DNA of 64,000 nucleotides, from positions 7,980,533 through 8,044,532 of the forward strand of contig NC_037257.1 of NCBI RefSeq assembly GCF_000002425.4, in the 5' to 3' direction. Source of the stretch: Physcomitrium patens (Eukaryota > Streptophyta > Bryopsida > Funariales > Funariaceae). The notes under the pieces are model-generated. The model searched no databases and was not told the DNA's origin. It saw only the letters and a list, made by a program, of their open reading frames with translations. This document shows positions 46,889 through 58,934 of the stretch, piece by piece. Made by a program: the position numbers and the translations under genes. Position 1 is the stretch's first letter; each line of letters begins with the position of its first letter.

Positions 46889-48319
46889 AAAGCACCCAAT
46901 AAAGTGGGCAACCCATGTAACGTTAGAATACCTTAAACAGTCAACTTAAGGTTTTTTAGCTATCTCATGGGGGGTATTTTTTGGATTTTTTTGTTTAGGG
47001 TGGAGAAATAAGGTTCTGATGTGCTGCAGAAGAAAAAAATTGAATCGCCGCAGGGGTTGAATTGTTAAAAATGTTCAAAGCAATTTTTGCATTTTACCCC
47101 TGAACTGAGCCGTAGACTTAAGCGAAACCGGCTGTAAAAACAGTTAAACCCCCACCTGGTCGTTGTAAAATTTGCCGATCATTGGTGGACGTGGAATCCA
47201 TTTGGAATCTTTCTACATCCTTCAAAGCGGTTTTGGGTTTGTACAAGCGCGGTTTCTGACAAGGTCTACGAGTTGGTTCAAGGGCCTGACAGGAGGTTTA
47301 AGGTATTCCGATGTTAGAGAAGGGGGGTGTGGGTAGGTAGCGTGAGATGGGAATCAAAAAATGGGGCCAAGCCTATTATTCAGTAAGTAGATGAAACAAC
47401 ACAATTTAGCTTCTTCTTTTTCTTCCTGGTCTTCTGCGAAAACGGGCCGAGCTCGTTGTACCGCCTGAACTTCGGAAGCATCATTGGCATGCGGTTGACG
47501 TTTCTAAATGGCGAAGTGGGTCGCTGGTTTTCCTTACGGTGCGACCGGCATGCGTGAACCCGTCAATCGGCTGTTGCCAAATCAGGCACTACTCCTCGAC
47601 AAATGTAGCGGCACCAGGAACTTCTGGACCCACTGCCAAAAATGGAAAAACCAAAAAAACAGCCACTCTTCTCCCTGAAACGATCATGAATATCCTGAGA
47701 GGCGTCCACAATTGCCATGGGAGCGGTTAAATTTGTCTCCAGTATTCGCGACTGGTGTTCGCGACATGGCGCGATCGGTAGAACTCCTGGATTCACCTCA
47801 TCCCGTGCCTCCGTATTGTTGGGGGGCCGTTCCAGCATCAAACCACGGAAATGGAAAAAAGGAAATAATTTAAAACAAACAGGAAAACATACGAACACAA
47901 GACATCGTGCCATGGAAAAGCTGTCTGTTTAGGAGCACTCCTTCGAGCCAAGCGGGAGCGAGCGAGAGAGAGAGAGAGAGAGGTGGTCAGAGCGGCTGAA
48001 GCTACGCGAGAAACTGTTCGATCGGTGCCGATCACATGCTCCCCCACCGACAAAAAACTTGGCACCCCACTTGGCCTCAGCTCCGGCAGCTGAGGTATGG
48101 CGCGAAAGCTTTCCGCGGGGCGGGAATCTCCATCCGCGGCGCGCTTTGTGGGCTGTAAACTGGACACAACGGTAGGTTTGCAGGAACATTAATAAATAAA
48201 AATTTCGGTAGGTAAGTCCAGATCGATGTGGGATGACTCCTAAACCATCGTATCTGACAAAAGAGGACCGTGTTTCTTTTCCAACTTCACCTCGTTAGGT
48301 CTACCTCCAGGAATAAGCT

Positions 48320-48466
48320 ATGCTGCTGCTGCTGCAACTGCTGCTTCTTCTTTCAACCTGGACCTGTCTGTTGTGGTGCTGGTTGGCCTTAGTTTTTTAC
48401 TCTGGGCTATATTTGGACTTGGTGAACGCGTCTCTAGGGGAGTGCCTGCGAGAATATCCTGACTGA
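48320..48466 (+). CDS. Hypothetical small membrane peptide ORF, 48 aa
   Basis: Starts at an ATG and encodes a leucine-rich hydrophobic segment (MLLLLQLLLLLSTW, then more hydrophobic residues to about 31), followed by an acidic tail ending REYPD. It looks like a signal-anchor peptide. The +2-shifted frame (48244-48462) is also open, without an ATG. It encodes an Ala-rich stretch, one clear transmembrane-like segment (VVVLVGLSFLLWAIFG) and a basic tail (ERVSRGVPARIS). One of the two may be real, the second possibly as a spliced terminal exon. I recognise neither. Confidence 0.2.
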   Translation: MLLLLQLLLLLSTWTCLLWCWLALVFYSGLYLDLVNASLGECLREYPD

Positions 48467-48899
48467 TTCATATCTGAGAGTAGAAGAAGTGATGTTTGTC
48501 CCGGTGGACATCGTCGATCCAGCGCCTTGGTTCATCCCCCATCGGCCATGGTTTCACTCGTCGTACAACAGTGAAAAGGTTACCCGAATCTTCTGCATGT
48601 TATACTGCCTTGGATTATGCTGTGTTTCTTCCCCCTTCTCATCCCCTTCACGATTCTGTGTTTTGACCCAACTTTGTAATGCATGAATGGAGGTGGGGGT
48701 GCGTCCTTGCCACTTTCCTTGTTTGAAATGGTTCCGTCTAAACCATCTGCACAGTTAATCATTTTTTGCTTCTTTGTTGGTGGTAGCTCGTGTCGTTGTG
48801 TGCAGAAATATCAACTGTGGATTCCAATTGACTTTTCATTTCTGTAATACTTATTTTGTTTTAGAAATGATGTTTGTGAACTCCACATGGTGTTGTAGG

Positions 48900-51520
48900 T
48901 GGTTAATACTGGAGACAAATTTAACCACTTCTAAGAAATGTAAATGACATTCTAAGAAGTTTGTTTATTTTTTATGTTTTGTAACAAATACTTTTTTGGT
49001 AGCTCATTACTTCTTTCACATGTAAGCAAATTAGACATATTTTACTATTCTAGCATTACATTTGGATGTTTTGTATACTTCACAACTCTATCTTTGAAAA
49101 ATAAAATAAATAAAATAAAAAATCTTGTCCATTGATGTAATGCATTCTCAAAAAATGGTATTGTATATCTGTAATCATGGCCACTTGAATTCTTGTTATA
49201 AACAATTATACATATGTTTAACATCTTTCAGAAATACTTCTTGTGCAATTGACAATGCAAATTTTACCTGATGAGACATATGTGACAAGTTAGCAAGTGA
49301 AACTTATTTCACTTTATACAATTGGAAATTAGAAGTTAAAAAGAAAAAGAGAAATCATAGAAATCATCTTAGCTTATGTAATGACTTCAATGTTTGACAC
49401 ATTCACGTCAATTTCAATTGGTTATGTTTAACATGAACATAAATGACACTGACACGACACTTTCAAATAATGTTGAAATGTTTATCTTTTTTTAAAATCC
49501 CATTCCAAGACACATTATTTACTGATTGTGTGTGTATGTGTATATGATTGTCTTGCCATAGCATAAAATATTGTCTTTTTTAAAATTAGCATTGCCAATA
49601 TGAACTGTAGCAATTTGCCAATGCCTAATACACATTACAATCTTTTTTAAAAGATTAGTTTCATTTCTTTAGTTTTCTTTGTTCAACATTGCATGCAGCC
49701 ATTGTCTATATTCCAAATCTAGCCATACCTCTTGGATTGTAGTACTTGGAATTCATAGAATAAGACTATTGATTCGAGAAAGAGTGCTCAAAATTTTATT
49801 TCTCTACTGATAACACGTAAAATTATTCATTTCAGCTGTTAAAAAAGCGTTTCAAGTTCAATCTCGCTCTTCTTCGTGGGAACTTGTTGTTGCATCAACG
49901 CATGCTTGTTGCCCACGTCTTTGATTCTTTTTGAATATTATGGACAAGAATCTAACATTTTACAGCTCCAGAAGCAGAAACAGGATGGCAACTTTGGGGA
50001 TTGTACAATTTGATAGTTGACTACACACTAAATAGAATACATATGTTTATATATATATAACGTGAAGAATTAACGTTCCTTTTGAGACTGAGATGGTGGT
50101 AACAAGGACCCCAGTTTCCTAGCATGGAACTTCACCTGAAGACTCGAGAAGTCCGTTTCTTCAGGCAGCTTCGCTGTACAGTGGGAAAAGGTAAAAATAA
50201 AATCCAAGTCAAAACAAAACGTAAAGAACACTGAACAAACACTCCAACAAACACTGTTCAAATTGTATTCGCAAGTAGTGGAATACCCTTCGACTAGATT
50301 TACCGCTTTTTTCTTTTCTTTACTTTTACACCTTCGATACCACGGATTTTGTCTGCTGTGGTCGACGTTGCATTGGAATGTATCGCACAGGAAAACAATG
50401 TCGGTGACTTGATAATGGCTAAAACAGCACCACTGCGATTTATTGGATGTGCTGTAATCCGCAACTTTGCATCAGATTATGATGAAAAGGAACTGATCAA
50501 TTCTTTCGTTAATGTAATGTGATCATTTCAGGAGAGGTCCCAGAATGATGGTGCACCCATGCAGGTGCTGAAATTGGAAGCAATCAGCAACAGAACCAGC
50601 AGCGGAGATGGTTGTTTGTGAGGAAGTGCCGAGCCTCACATCCCGCTATTCATCGGGCTTGACAGCTCGTGTGTGCGCAGGACGAAATCAAAGCTAGCGT
50701 AGGGAATGCGATCAAATCACCCAATCGGGAGAATGAGAGAGAATTCCAGTGTGGAAGAGTAAACTGGCGTTTAATGGAAAATAGTAGATTTTGAGGTGAA
50801 TTAACCGTGATGTCGTTGCGACTAGGTTTACCGGGGAACCAATTCCAGGCGACCCAAAGGCCAGTGTGGCTGTCATCGCGCAGCCCAGGCCACGCGTCCC
50901 CTAGTACCAGGCTCCTGGGACGCGCGACGTGGGAAGAGGCAACATCGCGGCCTTCTTTCTAGGATCTCCCTCCATCTCGATTATATTGATGGTGCACTTC
51001 ATTCGTTGCCTCTTGGGAACCTAATCCTTACGTTGATCTATTTCGTCGGATCCATTGCTCAGTCGTGCCTCCTCGGCTTTCTCTCACTGTGTATTTTTGC
51101 ATGAAGGCATTATTTCCCCAGTCCCCTCTAGGAATCGGAGGCGGCACACACACACACACCCACTGTGGTTGTGAAGTTGCGCGGGGGATAAGATCCTCGG
51201 AACCAGTACTCATATAGCTCCACCTCTGTCCCTTGCAGTCCAGGTCCACTCTGATAACTTTTTTCAGAGCAGTTATCCTCTCAAGTGGCCTTGATCATCA
51301 ACGGTTGTTCACCGGCCACGGAATTATGGATTTCGTGCATGGAGGTGAAGGCGTCGAGATTAGATGGTGCGATTGCTTGGTCGATCGTCTCCAGGAAAGT
51401 TAGTTCGGAGCCTGGACTCGAATCTATGAGTGGATTTGGGTGCACAGCATTGGCCATTTGAGCTGTGACTGTAGCTGGGTGATTTGTGAAGTTTGTATTC
51501 TGGAGTGTTGGTATTCCGCA
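48900..51520. other. Upstream region of the COBRA-like gene
   Basis: 48.9-49.8 kb is AT-rich with no gene. From about 49.85 kb the GC rises toward the COBRA-like gene. A GC-rich inverted repeat (CGCGTCCC and GGGACGCG, about 50892-50922) lies about 600 bases before the start codon. A (CA)n run occurs at 51148-51159. The promoter and leader should lie here, but no TATA box or start can be placed with confidence. Confidence 0.45.
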
Positions 51521-54500
51521 ATGGTTCAGAATTGCTTGCCGATGTTGCTAGCAATGGGGGCCACTGGGAAAGGATGGGTGATCTCTCTGCTCGTAATCAC
51601 GCTTGCGTTTCATGTCGGTGGACAAGCTATTGTGCCTCCAGTCTTGCCGCCGACGGGTACGGTACTTCCTCCTGATGCACTGCCGCCAATGGAGATGGCG
51701 CCAGCTCCTGCACCAAGCCTGGAGGATCTTTTCCCCCCTTGTCAAGGTGTTCTGGCCGTGTATACCACTACCTTTACAAAAAAGATTTATCCGTATCTCA
51801 ATGAGACACCGTGGATTCAGCCCTACAGCTTTATGGCGTTGGCTTCACTGACAAATATGGGATACTCTACCGTCGAAAACTGGGAAATGGGAATTACGTA
51901 CCAGCACAACGAGGTGAGCACCAGAGTATTGAGGAGCATACATCTCTACGAGAGAAGTTGTGAATGTTCTTACAGAGTCCAGGAAATTGCGATCTTCGTT
52001 ACAGTTTCACTGAACGGCATCCCTCCGCAGTTCATTACGTGTTGCAAATATCAATTCTGTTTTTTTCAGTCAACTGTGAAGTCTGTTGAGTTCGTTGAAT
52101 TCTCACTCTCTGTACACGAAATTTCTTTGTCCTAACACAAACGTGTACAGCGCGAAGCTAGGATGACCTTGAAATTCATGTTTGTGGGTGCAAACGAACC
52201 CCTGAATCAGGGTGTCGGTGACTAGCCTGTAGCACTTACTTTGAGACCGCGATAGATTGGTAGGAAAAGAACTTGCTGTGATAAGTGCGTTGTCTAGTAT
52301 TCTAAAGTCAAATTTATGGGACTAATGGACCTACGTAACATCCAGCGTGTTACGAAATTGTGATTGCATTGCTTTTGCTTGTTGAAAATGAAATTTAAGT
52401 TCTTCTGGCCTGTTTTGGCAGATTTTAGTGGACGCAGGAACTGCCGTCTTGGCAGATGGGCGGAAAATGCCCGTGGATGTGTCTAATGGAACCATTTTAA
52501 CGGGATCTATGCCTGAGGATATTAAGAATGCTATTGAGACTGCGGGAAACCTCAAGCTTATCCAGAGAGTTATTCCCTTAGTTGGTACAGAGTTCGGGAT
52601 CAAGACTGACCCCATGCCTAAGAGTATAAACATAACAAACAAGGATTATAACTGCAGTATTCCCACCATGAAAGGAAGTAAGTAACTGTACTGTGATAGT
52701 TATGCAATTCAAAGATATTTTGATTGGTTTCCTTTCTACAGGTGTCTTTGGATTGTAGTACCTATCTAATGCTTTAACTCGCCGCTGTCCTCGCAGACAA
52801 CACAATGTACACTTGTTGCTTGGAGAAGAATAGGAATGTTACCTTGACGGATGACGAAGAGAATTACTTGCCAGAAGAAAAGGGAAATATTACTATTTTG
52901 TATGATGTTACTCAGACTTACAAAGAAAACTACATGGCAATGGTTAGTTCTAGTGACAACTTTGGTGTCCAATTTCTGAAACCGTCAGTCCTACTTTTGT
53001 CCGTAGTCCTCCCATTACCATGTGCCATTCAATCACTTGTCCCCGTCAATCTACTCTGCCGAAATTTTTGAGGATTGGACACGGATCCGAAACTTGTATC
53101 TCTAGCATGCTTTAAGTGTTGAATTGATTTGCGCAGGTGCAAATTACGAATAATATGCCAGTTACTCGCATTGATCACTGGAATCTTTCCTGGACCTGGG
53201 CAGAGGGTGAATTCATTAACACGATCATGGGCGCTCAAACGTTCGAGGCAGACATCAAGCGCTGTGTGAGAGGTCTCGCGGGTAGGACATATGCGGGCGC
53301 TCCAGATGTGAACAAAGCTGCCTGCTGTTCAGAGAAACCGATCATTCTTGATTTACCCACTGATAGAACTAATGATACAAACATTGGTGGGATCAAGAAT
53401 TGTTGCAAGAATGGTACAATATACCCAGCTATCATAGACCCTAAGAAGACGACCGCTGCGTTTCTGATGAACGTCTACAAGGTACCGCCTGGCAACGATG
53501 ATGTTACTTACTTGAAGCCTCCCCATGAATTCAAGTTTGGCGATGGAGCGAACACAACTGACGGATACTATACCTGCGGGGAGCCCCGTCTGATTAAACC
53601 TACAGTCTACACGGATCCCTGGAATAGCCTCATTCATCAAAGATCGGCTGTGAAGACTTGGCAGGTACAATTCAAATTTGAATGTACTTTACGGAAGAAG
53701 TTTTACCTGTTGTCACTTTTTTCTGAGGATGTTCACTGCACTTTTCTATTGGCCAATCGAGTTATTACGGGACTCTCATTTATAAATGTGATGCAATGAA
53801 CAGGTGACTTGCAATATCACCGCTGCAGTGAAGAGAACCCCAAAGTGCTGCGTTTCGTTCTCAGCATACTTCAACGATTCCGTGGTTCCATGCAGAAATG
53901 GTGCTTGTGGTCATCCTCTAAAACCGGCTTCGCTTGTGTATGGTACTGAAGAAAATGCAACCAGGTGCAGCAAAGATGCACCAGCAATGCTGCTTCCTTA
54001 CGGTGCTCTTACCCTTGCCCCAGTGAATCGAACCGAAAAAATGAAGGCGTGGGCGGCGATCAACCGTAAACCAATCCCAAACCCTCTTCCTTGCACGGAC
54101 AACTGCGGCGTTAACGTGAATTGGCACATTGTCTCCGACTTCACGAAGGGATGGAGTGCTCGGCTGACGCTTCTGGGCTGGTCTAACATCACGTACCCTG
54201 ACTGGTACGTCGTCGTTGAAATGCCAAATGCCACGAGAGGATTGCAGGAAGCGTACACCATGAACGCTACCAGATTGCCTCTCTTAAACAATAGCAATGG
54301 TGATCCGATGATCAATAATACCTTTGTTCTCACGGGTCTGGAGGGGTACAACAACTACTTGATGCCTGCACAGAACCTCACCTCAGGTAAGATTCAATCC
54401 GTCATTTCCTTCACTAAAGACGGCACTCCGGGGATTGAAGTTCCCCTCGGAGGCGGCTATCCTAGCAAAATTTGGTTTAACGGAGAAGAATGTGTCCTTC

Positions 54501-54610
54501 CCGACACCATACCGACTAATGGGTCGCGGCGATTGTCGCCGTCGGTCAGCCTCGTCCTCCTACTGCTGTCGTTCCTGTGCCAGCTGGTGTTTATACTAGG
54601 GTCCCTTTGA
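51521..54610 (+). CDS. COBL: COBRA-like protein (COBL7/10-type), GPI-anchored
   Basis: COBRA family proteins are extracellular, GPI-anchored and needed for cellulose microfibril organisation and oriented growth. Coding exons: 51521-51913, 52422-52677, 52797-52942, 53137-53664, 53804-54610. All are GT-AG, and phases close to 709 aa. The ATG at 51521 has good context; 51554 is an alternative. A secretion signal follows (WVISLLVITLAFHVGG). Residues to about 235 form the extra N-terminal domain of the COBL7 subgroup (ILVDAGTAVLADGRKMP, TEFGIKTDP). The COBRA core starts near NITILYDV, with WNLSWTWAEGEFI. It continues through ACCSEKP and NCCKNGT to the family CCVS motif (456-459), then WHIVSDFTKGWSARLTLLGW and KIWFNGEECVLP. 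The C-terminus has a TNGS omega-site-like spot (679-682) and a hydrophobic GPI signal. Many N-x-S/T sites suit a secreted glycoprotein. Confidence 0.95.
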
Positions 54611-57130
54611 GTTGTGAACAATCGAATTGGGTAGTGCACATTCCATACAGTCAGTTCGGTATAGCAGATTTGAATTTGCAGCAAATGCTGCAGTTGGCAA
54701 GGAGGTAGCAGCTGTGGACAAGTACCTTCTTCATTCTTTAGGAAGCGTCAGCTTCCTTTGAGTTGTATAGTAGACAAACAGTAGGAAGTTTTGAACATTG
54801 GAGGATGAGGTACTTGTCCTTCTTCTTCAGAGTCTGCTCGTTGGAAGCCCCGTGGAGTGTTGCAGTGAAGTACTAGTGGCAAGGAACGGTGGGTGTGCCT
54901 CTTTTGTCTAACAGATCTCTTTGCCAATAGATTCTCATCCCGCCTTATCAATCTACCCCACAGTACATCATTGAGAAGGATACTATCCTTTTTCGCTTTT
55001 TCTTCCTCCTGCTTAGAATAGTCGACAAGTTCAGAACTTCGCGTTATTGTCAACCTTAGAATCTGTGAGCTGCCTCTACAGTTGTACCATTTCACTGTGA
55101 ATTACATGACACTGTACCTTCTGAATAAACCAAGAGTTGATGCAATGAATAAGGGATTGTTGATATTTGAATCTGTGTGGATGTGAAGCGGCATGTTGTT
55201 ATTATTACTTGTTTTCTGTATTCCATCTAGAATACATTTAGAGTGAGCACTTCAAGTTTAGTTTCTAAAATTTGGAGTTACCATTCGAATAGAGCACAAT
55301 CTGTGAGCGTCATATAACTTGGACCGCTCTATTTGCACAACGCATTTATTGAATCGTTATGAAATGAAGTGAGAACGTAGCTACTACCCAGTTGGCGCTC
55401 CCATTTCAACTGCTATATTCACCACTCCGGCTAGTTGAGTTACTGCTGTACTTGCGTCTCGGGTCAACTCTACGATGTTTGAAACGCTGAATGTTTACTC
55501 TTGGTCACTCGAAAGAACTCCATGTTTACGCACCATTTCAGCAATCAAATCCCTTCGACATATCACAGAACAAAGAATTAACTCAACTAGAACAGAAGGT
55601 CGAAAACTTTCCAGTTGTCTAGGTTCATGGGGCTGCTGCTAACGGAACTGTCCACACAGAACACGAACAAGTCAAACATGTGAATATCGCCGTTCTATCA
55701 CTTTCCGGGTAAACCTTACTAAAAGAGGATCTCATTACACAATGTGTCCAGAAGCAGGTTGATTGTGCAAAGCTAAACCTATAAATTAGCTGCCGCGTAT
55801 GCAAAAAATGCTTCGTCATTTGGTCTAAAACCTGAAATACACTCAACACAGCCACTGTGTTCATTTGGAACGCCACAGTTGGATTCAACTTCAAGTTAAA
55901 GAAAACTCAAGTACGTCATCGCAATCAGCCTGTTCCAATCATAATACAATCAGAAAAAATGTGGTGTCCACAGTGCGCATCCCCTGCATTCTGTACGAGT
56001 TCAAAGCTCGTGGCAGCAAATAAGCGATGGGCTGGATGCGCCAGCTCCGGCCATGGAAGAAACCCCGTCAGTTACATGCTGCAGATGCTTGAGTAATTCG
56101 CGTCTGTGCACATCTGGTGGGAGAGTTGCACGAGAGCAGACGCGCCTCATGGGGTGACACTGTTGAGTTGTGGACATGTCGTGAAGGAGGTCGCTGATTG
56201 GCGCGCACGAGCCCAAACAGGGCCAGGGCGATGGGAGTTGTGGCAAGCAGTTTCACCGAGTCGGACCCATGTCGGAAACTGCAACTCACAACGATGGACG
56301 TGGTCGGAATTGGAAGTAATGTGGGGTGGGTGCAGCACTGGAAGGAGCGAGTGAGTGAGCGAGAGAGAGAGTTAGAGTTAGAGAGACATAGGTTTGTGTG
56401 TGAGGCAGCGGTGCAGGAGTGATATGTCCCTTACATTTTGCAAGAAATGGAGCTGGCGTGGGGTAGAAGGGGTTGTGCGAGCATATACGTAGATATCTTT
56501 GCGCTTGGGGCAATGACGCAGTTAGTGAGGTTTTACCGAGACGCGTCAATTGCTGGTTGAAAACTATTTCCAACCCCCCTGCGGTGTCCGCGAGGGCGCC
56601 CCAGAATTTCTGAAAGGTTGGCCCTAGGCTCCAACCCCTAACCCATCCCCCAAACCGGACTTGCAATATACAACATGGCATGGTCCATCGAATGGTCATA
56701 CGTTGGTTCGTCCTCCCTCTCTCCCTCACCTCGGGTGCATTGATGCGGAGTGGTCGCCTGGCAGCAATGCGACTTTCGGCCCAGTAGCGGAGGCGGCGCG
56801 ACCGAGACCGCTGCTAATCAGCCTGTGATCGTATTTGAGAATGGAGGTATACGAGAGTGATGGTAGGATCCACCTGGAACGATTTCCTGAAGGTGCAGCG
56901 ATCGCTGGTTGGTTTCCAGCACCCATGACTGTTGTTCATGGACTGGTGAGAATCCCAAGGCGGTTCCTCAGAGGATGTGATGCCGAGGTTTTCACTTGGC
57001 TTCGAGGGCCACTCAGAGGCTCCAACCTTCAGGACCGCACTTCCAGGGTGACTCTCCCGCTCTCTCGCTCTCTCACTCCCATCAGAGCAGCTATTTTCTT
57101 CATTCATTAACACAAGTGATTTTGAAACTG
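54611..57130. other. Region downstream of the COBRA-like gene
   Basis: The first few hundred bases should be COBRA-like 3' UTR (AATAAA at 55124). The rest is balanced in composition with several overlapping short frames on both strands. Only the frame at 56841-57110 starts with a well-placed ATG. No family is recognised. Confidence 0.5.
56841..57110 (+). CDS. Hypothetical orphan ORF, 89 aa
   Basis: The ATG is in strong context (AGAATGG). The product starts MEVYESDGRIHLERFPEG and has a basic, arginine-rich second half. A similarly long frame overlaps on the opposite strand, so coding status is doubtful. No domain is recognised, and no splice partners were found. Confidence 0.2.
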   Translation: MEVYESDGRIHLERFPEGAAIAGWFPAPMTVVHGLVRIPRRFLRGCDAEVFTWLRGPLRGSNLQDRTSRVTLPLSRSLTPIRAAIFFIH

Positions 57131-58616
57131 TGAACTTCTAAGAGAAAAAAACAGGATGCTGTACCAAACCTTGATTTCTATTCTCTTCTCTTTGCAAGTT
57201 GAGATCCCTTGGGTGAATTTGACCATAGTGGTTCTTTATATTGTTAAATGTGATCTTTAACAAAAAAAATGTCATTTTTAGAATAGTGACCTTTTATGAT
57301 AAAGAAGACCAAACTTGGGCAGTAATTCCTGTTGTTGTAGGGTTGAAAATTACTAGGTTAATATTGAAGTAGGAAGTAGAAGTTAGACAAACTTGGTTGC
57401 CTCATATTAATGATCCATTTTTTCATGAATGTAAATAGAAAATAGAAAAAAGAAAACAAACAAACAATATATATATATATATATATATATTTATTGCTTA
57501 AACGATGATGATATTAACTAACATCTCTATTCTACTAGCATTGACTTTTGTGTTATAAAAGTATTTCAGTTTTATTTTATTTTATTTTTCTTCTTTTTCT
57601 ACCATTTTATAAATAAATTCTTATTGATTGATTGATTTATTTATTTTTAAATAATGTAAGTAAAGAACCATATTTTATGAATTTTGTTTTAATGAATTCT
57701 CTTTCAATTCAACTCTTTTCCAGATGTTATATTCAATCAAGTTTAATATCCAATCTATACTTGAAATAATTATGTACTTCGACCAATTAATGAATGTATC
57801 AAAAATAAAAATAAATTTAAAAATAAAAAATTATAATGTACATAATTATTTACAAATAAAACTATGATTTTCATTTTTTCTTTTATTAGTATTTTCTAAA
57901 AATATAATTAAATAGGTAGTCTTAATAGACTTTTTAGTTCTTTCTCATTTAATTATTTTTTAAGATTACTTTTTTTAAAAAAAAAATGTATGTTTTGACA
58001 TCTTAAAAAAAAATAAAAAAAAGTTGTTGGTCTTAAATTGTAAAAGCCAAATTCTAAATATTCTTTATAAAACGCAACTAATGGACCATTAATATATTTT
58101 TTTTCAAATACTATATCTACTACTACCAATTTAAATCACATTATAGAAATCAACTTCAAAGAAATATCAAAATGTTCTATATAATTATAATATCAATCCA
58201 TCAGCTCTTTGTATTATATAAGGTTGTAACTTATCAATAGGTGATTTAATCTTTTTATTATTTTTAGTTGTTTCAAGGTATTCTTTATATCTTGTTTTAG
58301 ACATAATTCAAATTTTTCTAAATTTCTACTTTTGTTATGATTGATTTTTTTAAAAAAATTAATTTTAATTTTATTAATTTTATTGTTTTTGGTATTAAAA
58401 TCAATAAATATGTTTGAAATTAAATTAACCAATATGTATTACAAATATTTGGTTACTTTATGTTTTTAATTTTAAAATTTCAATATATAATATAATATAA
58501 ATTAAAAAATAACATTTTTTTTATGAAGCTTCATATATTTCAGCTTTTTAACAATTTATAATTTTCCTTGTAATATCCAATTTTAAGACAGTGGGATGTA
58601 AATTTTAATTTTTGAA

Positions 58617-58653
<37 letters not shown>

Positions 58654-58898
58654 TATAAAAACTTAAAGTTTTTATACAACTAGAACTTGAATTCTCAAGT
58701 TGTCATTAGAAAGGGTGAGAATTTTACTATATTGGGATAAAGAAAGAGGAAGTAATTCCTTTTAGTATATAAACTTTATTTTAAAATGCCTCATTTTAGT
58801 ATCTTAGTCTTAGTTGTCAAATTTGTTTTTATAGATAATTTTACATCTATTGTGAGCTTCTATATTATTTTTTTTTAATTACATTAAATCAATCTAAG

Positions 58899-58934
<36 letters not shown>

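Larger units (their letters stand above)
46860..48900. other. GC island without a recognised gene
   Basis: Balanced composition, a (GA)n tract near 47955-47982 and a (GCT)n-like run at 48321-48350. Several short open frames occur. The notable ones are the small hydrophobic frames at 48244-48466, described separately. The island resembles a promoter plus first exon, but no family is recognisable. Confidence 0.4.

Noticed and set aside
48223..48235. Sequence matching the plant snRNA upstream element (CGATGTGGGAT, i.e. ATCCCACATCG on the minus strand)
   Set aside because: No proper TATA box at the expected spacing, and no U1, U2, U4, U5 or U6-like sequence downstream. A chance match is more likely.
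56286..56729. 147-codon minus-strand frame
   Set aside because: It overlaps GA-repeat sequence and other frames, with no domain and no exon partners. Not supported as a gene.
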